Assembly: GCA_028551475.1 (NCBI GenBank)
Contig: CM052356.1
Span: 17,325,884-17,389,883 of the forward strand
DNA length: 64,000 nucleotides
Reading direction: 5' to 3'
Origin: Casuarina equisetifolia
Taxonomy: Eukaryota; Streptophyta; Magnoliopsida; Fagales; Casuarinaceae
The notes beneath the pieces are model-generated. The model was not told the origin of the DNA, did not search any database, and was given only the letters and a program-made list of their open reading frames with translations. Each line of letters opens with the position of its first letter. The stretch's first letter is position 1. A program made the position numbers and the translations under genes. Of this stretch, positions 44,287-54,600 are shown in pieces.

Positions 44287-44957
44287 TCTCTCTTCAACCT
44301 TGTGCCTGTGGGCATGCTCTAGGTCCTTCTTTGCCTCATGCTTCTTATACTGATTAGTCATTGAAATAGAGCAACATCTTGAAAAAGATGCCAAAAAAGC
44401 TATTCACACTTAAATTATAAAGGCCAGGTAATATTCAATAGGACTAGATATGACTTCTAATGTTGCTGGATATCACTTCTATGCACACTGAAACTCCTAC
44501 TTCACATAAACCATACAAGGATTTCTTTTTTTCTTTTTTTCTTTTTTTTCTTCACATAATTGTTTTAAAACTCTCATCAATTGGGTTTTCGTATGAATTG
44601 GAGATTTTGGTTAAGGTTGTTTGAGATCCAAAATCGGGTAGACATGAAAAAAGAATGATCTAAAAAATACTAATAATTTCAAAACATCATAAAAGTAATC
44701 TTAAAGCAAACACGAAAAAACAGCAGGGAAGATAAACGATAGCTAGAAGAAGGATTCTACTAGGGCAATAGCTCCAGAACCAACAACACCAACCTTACCC
44801 AGTGCTCAAGATGACTATGATGCTTCTCTTCCTTCCTATAATTAACAGGTTGTGTTCCATCTTCACGGTGGGGGTGATGGGGGTGCTAGCGCTAGTGATA
44901 GTGGTGGTGGTGGTGATAGTGGTGGCCTTCTACCATGGTGGTCGTAGAGTTTGATAT
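44287..44957 (-). pseudogene. ASR: ASR-c exon 1 and 5' part of exon 2 (start lost, stops)
   Basis: Exon 2 begins at 44,349 after CAG and encodes YKKHEAKKDLEHAHRHKVEE up to the copia junction at about 44,287. The exon 1 relic spans about 44,957-44,765, with His-rich sequence, RKEEKHH and LEH. The start codon position reads ATA (44,957-44,955) where ASR-b has ATG. Two TAG stops follow in the His-rich part (around 44,890), and a 1-base shift after LEH destroys the GELGA block. The GT donor and CAG acceptor are still visible. Together with 38,854-38,979 this is one broken ASR gene. Because the stops alone kill it, the copia need not have been the first lesion. Confidence 0.88.
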
Positions 44958-45058
44958 ATGGCTTGGAGAAAAAATACGGAACTATTCTCCCAAATATCAA
45001 TTTCAAAGGTCTTTAAAGGGCTTGTGATGTGGGGGAGAGTTTAAGTGGGGAGGGTTGG

Positions 45059-45066
45059 TATTTATA
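45059..45066 (-). promoter_or_regulatory. TATA box of ASR-c pseudogene
   Basis: TATAAATA on the minus strand, about 102 bp before the lost start codon, collinear with the TATA boxes of ASR-a and ASR-b. Its survival could still drive a transcript from the broken gene. Confidence 0.6.
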
Positions 45067-45119
45067 AGAGATGATGGTGGTCAAAAACAAATGAATAAGC
45101 CTCTCGCCATCGCGAATGC

Positions 45120-45355
45120 CCATAAACTGCTGTAATGGACAGTGAAGATTCAGGCCAATACTGCATCAACCAAAAATTATTTTCGAGTTTGCGTGAAAAG
45201 TCCTACATTGAATGGAAACAAAAACAATGAAAAGAGTAATGATAGCATTAATGGCAAAAATAAAATGCTGAAGAGATCGACAACTATTAACAATAAAACA
45301 TTAATGCTACTGGTGTTAGAGGGAGACTTTATAGGTCTCTCCGTCCATTGGTGCC
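45120..45355. other. unassigned sequence replacing block A in copy 4
   Basis: The ASR promoter match ends at about 45,115 and block B begins at about 45,356. Block A, which lies between them in copies 2 and 3, is missing. The sequence here is non-coding and matches nothing else I recognise in the window. Confidence 0.4.
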
Positions 45356-46420
45356 TATAATTTAGGAGAAATTATGTCTATTACAGTTTCATAATACGTT
45401 TAACCATTATCTAGGCATTTTATGATATTGGAATGGCTTATTTTGATTATTGTACCTAAACACAAGCTTAATAAAAGAAGCCACGTCGATAACTTTGAAT
45501 GGCAAATGAGTATAATTCTCCAGTAGAAGTTGAGATCCACTCCTTGTTATAAAATTTAACCTTAAAAAGAAATAAATAATAGTCATTAAGCATGTTAAGA
45601 GCTTCAATCCATTCATGGAAATATAAAATCACATCATTTACAAATGGCCTATATGTCACAAGTTTGGATTCTATCCCAAAAGGTTAACCCAATAGGAAAA
45701 GTACTTAAGCCTCCTTATATACCCAAATTGCTTTGCTTGCCTTCCCAATATGAGAGAAATCTGTAATATTTACCTCTACCCAAACTCACATTGCTATAAA
45801 CATGAGTGGACTCTACTGTTACCAATACTAAGGAATAGCAATCACAAGTACCATAGGATGGGAACAATGCCTACCCCATCACAATGATAGCAATTGCAAG
45901 CCACTAAGTTAGATCACAATTTGAATCTAATACCACTTATCATATGTTTAAGTTCTTTTTCAAAAGGTTAACCGAATGAAAAAAATAATGAAGCTCTTTT
46001 ATATGGTCAAATTGTTCCACTTGGCCTCTCTATATAGGGGAAGTCTATGACATGTAGCCCACTATTTAGCTATGACAAGCCATTGTCTTAGATAATTCAC
46101 CAATCACAAAATCTATTATAGTTTTAAAATTAGAATAGAAAGTGACGACATTGGAGATATCCTAAATAAAATCATTGATGCTCAAGAAAGATCACCCCAG
46201 CTACAAGCATTGCACGTATAATCAGCAATTTATATTTTACGAATGACAAGCTGGAATGTTAGGTAATGGAAAGATGTTGAATGTGAATTCAAGGTAAGGA
46301 TTGACATCAGCTACTGGCCTTCTATTTTTTAATTACATCTTTTAAATAGGTCCCTAAAAAAAATTAACTACTGCTAAGAATCCAAGTGGATTGTTGTTCT
46401 TTCCTTGGGTTTAATTGTAA
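45356..46420. repeat. Block B, copy 4, containing a TRIM-like element
   Basis: Collinear with 10,233-10,920 and 28,590-29,140, starting at TTTAGGAGAAATTATGTCT. It has only one ~65-bp ACTGGCCTTC unit (about 46,276-46,340). The TRIM-like insertion at 45,655-46,052 interrupts it. Homology stops after AATCCAAGTGGATT at about 46,395, the right end of the whole ASR array. Confidence 0.75.
45655..46052 (-). mobile_element. TRIM-like miniature LTR retrotransposon (~400 bp)
   Basis: Two related direct repeats of about 112 bp lie at 46,052-45,940 and about 45,768-45,657. They share CAAAAGGTTAACC, a TTATAT run and CAAATTG. On the minus strand the first repeat begins TGTCATAG and is followed by TGGTATTAGATTC (45,935-45,923), a slightly mutated initiator-tRNA-Met primer-binding site. 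About 160 bp of non-coding sequence separates the repeats. The element is absent from the same point in copies 1 and 3. LTR, primer site and lack of coding sequence together fit a TRIM. Confidence 0.7.
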
Positions 46421-47925
46421 GGTAATTTGATGTAATGTTTTGATAATGATTTGGCCCCAGTGGCCATATTTCCTATCAGTTGTAAAGAAACACAGATCAG
46501 GTGATTAGCTTAGCTAAAAGAGAAAATAAATTAGCCTCTTCAAATGAGAAGTCAAAAGCAAGAACAACAATATAGTAAAAATAATACGATTACGAGAGCA
46601 ACTATTGTGATAACATAGTTTCTCCTATTGCGTGCTAATAAATTCTAGTTTCTCCTATTGCGTGCCAATAAATTCTGAGTGGAATACACGAAAGTCGTTA
46701 CAGGAAATATTTTCTTATTTAGTAAATTTGTTCATAGTATATGCATATATATATGTATATAACGACTTGAGCGTTCCATAGAGTTTCTAAAGACTATGAA
46801 ATGAGGTGTAGCCTCTCCTCCTGCTTATCACTCAGGATTTTCTTTTATTAAGGAAGGAAATGTATTATTCGGCTGAAAATAGCGATAGCTTACTACGGGG
46901 TAAAAACATGCAAATTTTACGTACAATAACTTGCAATCAATGTCAAGCCATTCAACAGCTTCATTGAATTGGTTTGATCGAGTACAAAACAGAACAAATT
47001 AATTGGATGGTGCAACAAGAACCATTTCAAGCATATGTCGATGCAGCTATGAAATGTATCACCGCGGAATAATAGAAAAACAACGGCATAAGCATTCATA
47101 AGACATCGTCACACATCCGGAATTCTTTGACCGGGCTGAATATGACCCAGTTTTTCTCCCTAGAATGACATAAAAATAAGCATCTGTCCATTGATAAGAT
47201 ATTGCGCGACCTCACGGAGCAGGACAAGTATGCGGCTCCTTATCTGTTGTTACAAAGCTACAGAGAGGCCCGATAAGTTGAAGCATAAAAGCCACCACCC
47301 CTAAGCTGGATCTAGAAGAAAATGACTTTTTACTTCACTCGATATTTTATGCCTTCACGAAATGAATAATCAGCCATTCCAGCAGCACTCTCATCAAAGC
47401 GGCAACGGGAATCCATCCTTATACATTTTCAGCATCACGTTTTGGCATATCCAAGAGGCAAAGAAAACATGAACAAGAATGAAAACAAAAGGCCTTCTTG
47501 AGAAGAAAGCATTTCCTTTATTTTTGCTCGTACTTATCAAGATCTAATAGATTTGGGGCTGTTTCGGCCAAGGGTTCCATTACCATGTTGGAAGTATTTC
47601 CCTTCTTTTTTTCTCGCAATTTGCATCGATCGTGTCAAATTTAGCTGTTCTTCTTATCTCACTTCCTAGATATTGTTCATCTAACATCACGAAAACTTAA
47701 ATGCACGCAGGACATAATGGAGCGCTGAGGAACAGAATGTTGCCTTCTGATGAACCAAAATAAAATTCTTGATTTGATAGATCTGCTTATAAGCATGACT
47801 TAAGGACAACTTTCAAACACAATACAATAGATGGCCAGTGGCCCAAACAACAACCTAAGACCAAACCCGATCAAGCAACCAAAGACATCTTATAATTCTG
47901 AATCACCAATACTAAATGCTTGTAA
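46421..47925. other. intergenic sequence, end of the repeat array to EC1
   Basis: No gene or transposon domain seen. It contains a 30-bp tandem duplication at 46,621-46,680 (TCTCCTATTGCGTG...). Its last few hundred bases must hold the 3' UTR of the EC1 gene, though I could not fix the polyadenylation site. Confidence 0.45.
46621..46680. repeat. 30-bp tandem duplication
   Basis: Two 30-bp units start TCTCCTATTGCGTG and differ at only a few bases near position 16 and the end. No function is apparent. Confidence 0.85.
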
Positions 47926-48327
47926 TTAAGGAAACAAGTTTTCTGACTGCATGACTTTGGAAGTCACAACCGATGGTGATGGAGGGGAATGGGCAGACTC
48001 ATCACAGTAGCCCCGGAGTATATCACCCTCTTGAGCGGTAAACCCAAGTGAACCAAACATTTCGGGCCAGCATTGGTGTCCGATGACTTGGATGGCCTCG
48101 CAACAGCTGGGGCCTAAATAAGTCTCTCCATTAAGGAAAAACAGTACGATCTCCCCAGAGCATGCTTGCAGCTGAAGCAAAGAGTCCCAGCAATTTGGTG
48201 GTTCACCATCCAGTTTTAAACGCTCCTCGAGACTTGGGATGGGGCCAAGTGGTCGGGAAACAGCCATGGATGCCATGCTTAAAGCTAGAACAACAGTGAG
48301 AAAGAAAAGCTTGGAAGTACAAGCCAT
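47926..48327 (-). CDS. EC1: EC1-like egg cell-secreted / prolamin-like protein, 133 aa
   Basis: A single-exon gene. The ATG at 48,327 is chosen because it is followed by a clear secretion signal (MACTSKLFFLTVVLALSMASMAVS) and sits about 55 bp after a TATA box. The frame stays open upstream, but that part has no family resemblance. After RPL..., the mature part contains the six-cysteine prolamin-like (DUF1278, PF05617) core: NCWDSLLQLQAC, then GEIVLFFLNGETYLGPSCC, AIQVIGHQCWP, and LGFTAQEGDILRGYCD. This is the order and spacing of EGG CELL 1 proteins. In Arabidopsis, EC1 proteins are stored in egg-cell vesicles and secreted on sperm arrival to trigger HAP2/GCS1 relocation and gamete fusion. 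The C-terminal tail after the last Cys is serine/proline-rich and unconserved. Egg-cell expression is inferred from the family only. Confidence 0.9.
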   Translation of the reverse strand: MACTSKLFFLTVVLALSMASMAVSRPLGPIPSLEERLKLDGEPPNCWDSLLQLQACSGEIVLFFLNGETYLGPSCCEAIQVIGHQCWPEMFGSLGFTAQEGDILRGYCDESAHSPPSPSVVTSKVMQSENLFP

Positions 48328-48380
48328 TTTGGGCAGGAGACAGCGGAAGAGATAAGGTAAGGGTTTGTGAGACTCCAAGT

Positions 48381-48387
48381 CTTTATA
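48381..48387 (-). promoter_or_regulatory. TATA box of the EC1-like gene
   Basis: TATAAAG on the minus strand, about 55 bp before the ATG. It supports the start at 48,327 and argues against translation of the longer upstream open frame, which would cross this element. Confidence 0.65.
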
Positions 48388-48639
48388 AAAAGAATGAAGG
48401 AAAAGTGCGTTACGTGCATGGGGAGGTGAAGGGCTGAGAACTGGTGAGGGAGATAGAATTCGACAAGCTGAGCAGCCAGTTTTCATGAAGAAAGTGGCAA
48501 TTAAAGTGCAATTAACGTTAATCAGAAACATGTCAGTTTTCTGTTCTGCTGGCTTTTGAGATTCTTGGGGAAGGGGGTATACGTTGGGAGTAAAAAGACT
48601 TACAGACCTCGAATGCAACATCTATGGGCAGTCCAATTG

Positions 48640-51600
48640 GTACTTTCGTTTTGGATTCTTTAGTAGGAAACGTTGTTTAGGTGGTAAGCTCAAAAGTCTC
48701 ACGTAGATGCTTTACCTGCCACATTTTCCGTTTCAATCTGAAATAGCTCTTCCGACTCCCATGGTTTCTATTAAAACATTTATAACATCCAATATATGTC
48801 CCGGTTAGAATTAACATTTAGTAACATCTGCGCGGTTTCTACACCATTATTTTCAAAAGTTGGCACAGGAACACGATTTTCTTAATAAATTGTACTTCGT
48901 TTATGCGTATTCTATTGCCGACTTTTATTAAAATTTACTTCTTTTCTGTTTGACATTACTATTTTTCAAATTCACTCCCTTTCAGAGAATGGAGGTGAAA
49001 AACTACCGAATGAAAAAAAAAAAAAACAAATTAGAATTGTAGAGAAGCTGTGTTGAAATCAACACAATAAAGCTGCGAAATCTTCGAGTGAAGGCAACCG
49101 ACGCAGTAACCAAAGATGAAGACCAAGATCGAACGAACGCCCTAAGGCTCTTGAATCAAACATTCTAATTGCTCAAGGAATTACGGGAGTCTATACCTTG
49201 TACCGCAAAGAATGGGCCTATTCTACTACAACGGGCCGTTGCCCAACATAATATAAAAACAAGAATAATAGTCAAGGAAAATTCTTAAGAGCCCACCTAA
49301 ACCAAAAACACACTCAAAAAGTTATGGAATTTATTATCTTATAAATAAAAATTTTAATAATTCTTTTAACAATATTAGATTTACTACTCAATACAATAAT
49401 CAAATTATTAAATCATTATAGTGTCGCATTACATGAGCAACACCCATACTAAACCAATGGAAGTTCATAAAAGTGTTAAAGAAAATCTTGACTTAGGCTT
49501 ATTATCTTACTAAAAGATGATTTTAAGAGGTAATGAAATTTATCATCTTAGAATTTTTAATAACTTTCTTAGGAATGTAAAACTTATTACTCACATTTCA
49601 ATAGAAATATAAAAAAATAACACTTTGCATTTAACAAGTTGGGACAATATCGTGTGAAGCTAAAAGAATATTCAACCACGATTATGGTCACAAGGATTTC
49701 TCAATGCGTCATAAAAATTAACAAAATTTCACGGCATGGCAATTCACTTAAAATGTTCTGAGGATTGACAAGTTTTCATATTCAAGATTGCTTAAATCAT
49801 GGGTTCCACTATCCTAGAAGTTTTTCATCAACACTGATAGAGACTTAAAATTTTCTTGCAAAAGGAAAATCTCCATGTCCTGGATCCTGATCATTGGGCC
49901 GCTGCTCAAGGAGTGGGGGATTTGAGCAAGGAGTGGACAAGGAACCGAGCTAGCGATAACTTGAGAGCAACGTATACGTTATACTAACGATTAAAAAAAA
50001 TTTCCCTGGTCGGGACTAGCAATAAAGCCTTTAACTTCTTAATCAATTCTACTGTATGTTCACGTGCGCAGACAGGATCCAAAACGAGTCAGGCTACATC
50101 TTCCAATACTCGTAAAAATACAATCCTCTCAACATGTCCACTTTGTACTGCGGTTGACTATATTGGGTCGCAAGCCTGAAAATGGTTGCTGGGCCGAAAC
50201 CTGCAGTTGGGTTTTTCTTTCTCGTTCTTTATCTTTTCTTCATCAAAACTAACAAGCTCCAAGTCAAGGGTCTTTACTAAGTCTTAGATGGTAAATCAAA
50301 TGCAATGTCCAGTGGTTGAGTTAAGTTTAAGGTGATTGTGCAGTTTTTTTTATGATTGGTTTTACCCGGAATCAAGGATTGCTGGATTCTTCTAGCATCT
50401 GAAACAACTTCTAACACCGACATACTTGCCAAGAAAAAATTCCCCTCGAAGTTACTGACTCCTATCAGCACGTGTAGTCTGCAGCACGTACAGACAGGAG
50501 TATCAAGTATGAGCCCCCATATGTTACTGATTCAGTGCCATGCTTAAGGTGGAGCTCGTAATAATAACACTTGGACCATGTGAGGAGATATAACTGCTCC
50601 CTCATCTAACCACACATAGGGCTGGAATTTTTTTCATTTGATACGCAGGAGTGTGAAATTTTTAATGCGTGACGCGTGGGAGTGGAAGAGACATTAACCA
50701 ATAGGAAAAGAGGACCAACACTGCGGACACATCTTCTCTTACTTAGCCTGCCATGATGTAGACTTCACAGGGACAAGTGATCTTTCGGTAGATTGTCATC
50801 AAAGATCTTTCCCACTCAGCTTCCGTTTGTGTTCGAAAATTTTGCTTTCTGAGAGGTAATTTTTCCAACAGAGAAGCAAAGTAATTAACATTGAATGTGA
50901 GATCTTATCAGAGAAAATATTTTCAGCACTAAGCTTTCATTTTGCAATTACAAAAATAAGTTTATGATCAACTGGGATTCCAATTTTGGTCTTCTCTTAC
51001 TCTTAAATAAGTTTACTAGGTTATATGCATTAAACCCATTATATTATTTCCATCTTATATGAATAAATTCACATATTTTTTTAAAAAAATTAAATAAACA
51101 AAATTTATGACCAATTACTTTTTCAATCCAAGCGAAAACTAAACTAGTTAATCCTTCCAAACTTGGATATGCTTACCATGGCCCAAGCATTAAAAATTCA
51201 CGATCACATCCAGACCCAATTTGTTGTGCAATAATTTTAGAGGTCACCATGAAATTTAATTTTAGAAAACTGAGCCTCCCCTGTAAAAGTCAGAACCCAG
51301 TTTTTACAATCTGGGGAGGCCAAATCCCCCGTGTCATTATATAAACCACCCCCACCTTAATTAAGACACGGCTCAAGTGTAGTTCGTGAAAGAACATTAA
51401 AATTTATGCAACTTTGGTTGCAGCAAACTATGCTAGATTATAACGAAACTCGAGTACAAAAGAGAAACAAAAAAGGTTTATGCTACATTATAACGAAACT
51501 CGAGTACAAAAGAGAAACAAAAAAGGTTTCTATCAAAGCAAGCAAAGTGAACGTAACCAACAGCCGCGGAAACAATACCAATCCTCCCTCTTTTTGGGTA

Positions 51601-54600
51601 ATCGTCACGGACATAATGATGGTGGCTTACCTTAATTCCAACGACTTAAAACAAACGAGTGGAAAATGGAAAAAGCCTCTTCGGTTGTAGGCTGTTCAGA
51701 AGTTTAATATCCTAGGTGGAGTAATTTAATGTCATCAAGGCATGCCTTCCTAGTCCTGGGGGGCGGTGCCAAATCAATTCTAATGCACAGTTCCAGGTGA
51801 GGAGCTGAGATTGGCATCAAATAATTGCAGTGTCGTTCTGCACACTGTGTTTCCTGACAAAATCTTGCGTTCAGGATTATTCGCCGAACCATATGGTTAA
51901 GTTAGTTCCAGCTTTTGATAAACAGCGTCATATGCCGTCAACGTGAATAGCTATGATAAGCGCTTCACGGAAGATGAACAAAATGTGGCTGTTGTTTTGG
52001 ACCAGCAACCAGATTTTCGAACTTTGCTGAATGGTGGAGCCGAGGGCTGTCGCGGGTCTGCACCTAAAAGCCCTAACTCTATTAAAATCCAAAAGTTTCG
52101 TACACCAGCCTTGAGGACAAACCATAAAGGAAGCAAATGAGTTTAGAATTTGACTGTTTCTGAAAGGAGATTCTAGGGGTTTTACCTTGCCATTTAGTTG
52201 ATGATAACAATAATAGGCAAGTTTAAGTCAACCAAGAAACAAACACGAGGGAGCACCAAAAACAAATAGAAATGCCCGCCACATGTTGTCCCGCCTTCTT
52301 CCGCCACGAAAACGTCGCGCGCGTTGAAGTCTGCTTCACCAAATCGAAACTACATTAGAATCCCACCGACAAAAATGTAAGGTGCACGAGGCCCGTCACA
52401 CTATCTATCACCAACCCAAAACAGAGACTGGAAAATTGCAGAAGCCATTCATTAATTACGTCAAACAAATGCCTTTTGGGTGACAAACACTGAAAGTTGC
52501 AGGCGGACAGTCACTGTTGGCTTAGCTGTCTGTGGGCCACCACTGCAGAATGTGGATCCTTTTCCGCCGTTAGATCAAGTCGTAACAGAACCGTCGGGAC
52601 CAGCAGGAGATACTCTCTGGCCTTTTCATTATTATTGATGTTATATTTTGTTTCGCTTTCCACCGACGAAACAGTGGAGTCCAGCTGGCAGCTTCCTGTC
52701 GGCGGCGGCTTCACGGGGTGGACCGCACACAGAATAACCCCGGTTTGTATGGGTGTTTGGAGCTTTTACACACGAAGCACACTCGGACAGAAGCAACGGT
52801 AATGATAGAAGAGTCATTTGAGTTGAATGATCTGTGAATTACTTTGACTAATGAATACCTGCCCCCTGCCAAGCAATGATAACACGGAAATAAGAAAAAC
52901 ACTTGTTTAGCTTTCCACGTGCTGGCCGCCCTCCAAATGAAGATTGTTCTTTGTCGTAGCATATTAAAAATTACATATACTTACGTACTTTTACAATTCT
53001 GTCAAAACCAGAACTGAGATTAGCTAGGTTTGTGTGGTTAGGCCGGACGGCTAGCTGTGGTAAAGCTTTTGTAGAGTAGGCCAAAAGCCTCAACTTTCAG
53101 GCGGCTTTCAACGTTTTGTGGGACAACTTAGACGCTCATATTCTGCACTAGGACGACACAAATTCGGGATTTAACACGTGCAGATCGCACTAGCAGACTC
53201 GCTTGCCTTCTTGGGTATTGAGAATCAAATTTGGCAATCATGAGGCCCTACAAGGAATAAAATGAGCATCCGATGCAAAAAGCGGTACATTCTGCACCTC
53301 ACATTGCAAGATTAAGGTGTGGGTGGTTTGAGTCAATAGCCTCCGCCTAAACAGGGGTGGTCTCAATAACTACAGGTGTTGGGTGTTCCAGAAGCTCCTC
53401 GGTGTTACCATAACTTGCAACATATGTTTCTTGCATCGCTTCATTGCTCATTCTCTATTCTAAATTTTACCCGCTACAAATGAGTGGCCTTCATTTAGAC
53501 CAAAACAATTTTCCAAAATGGAGCAAACATACATAGAGTAGTCTTCATTAATTCAAGGCCACTTGATGGGCTTGCTTACGACAGACACAAGGAAAATAGC
53601 ATAGCTGCTTCTTCTTATTTGGCCAGGAAAAGTCTCGCCAACCAAAGTAATTGAGCACCCTTTGGGAAGAGCATGCTTCCTTCGGGGGGAAGCTATCTAC
53701 GCACAAGGTTTTGCTCTTTCCTTCGGTAGCGTCAGAAGAAGCTGTCGTGTGTGGTTGAGGTGCGGCTAAGACATCTAAAAGCCCCCCGCCCCACTGTCTC
53801 GCGCCATTCACCCTTCCATATTCTTCCCAATTATTGATTCCTTTTGCTTTTTCTACCCGTCGTCTTACTTTACCCTTTTCTGATGAAAGTGTTTATCGTG
53901 CGCATAATAACGCCAATCAAAAGGAGCATTATGGTCAATGATGGACAACGTCACTAAAATTGATACGTGAACGCAAGCTTTGAAACGAGAACAACTAATC
54001 CAGTGAATAACATAAACCAAATGTATTTTAAGAGTTCAAACAATTAGATTCCCGTAATTGGCAGCAGGCACAGTAGCCTCGCACCGACAAACTTTGCATC
54101 ACCCTGATGAACACCCAGGTCGTCAAACATAAGGATTCACCCATCTCAGCGGCCACCTAATCGATTTACAGGGAAAAAAAAAAAAAAAAAAAGAGGCTCC
54201 GGAAGAGGTAGAGTCCTGTGGTACTTACAATAATCCAGAGAGACAAAAGACTCGAGACTAGATCAACCTAAGAGTAACTGATCTTACAAGGCACTCTCAA
54301 AGACAACTCAACGGTCTGAAAGTTTTTAGGATATAACAATTCAAACGTTCACCGCCCCTTTTCATGTTGACCTTTGTGTCAGAGCAAATAGTTACCTCCA
54401 TTCACTTCAATTTACACGACAGATTAAACACAACTGGAAATGACGCGGTTGTAATTACCATGTCCACGATATCTCTCGGACTACAGAGTTAAGAGTCAAA
54501 TCAATTTTCATCTGTTTACCATGAACCCAAAGTGACCCACATAAAAAAGTAACTCATTTTACGATACGATCTAGTAATTCTTTACAGACTTAAGCGATTG

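Noticed and set aside
48328..48621. N-terminal extension of the EC1 frame by 98 codons
   Set aside because: The extension would cross the TATA box and precede a clean signal peptide at 48,327. Its sequence has no family resemblance.
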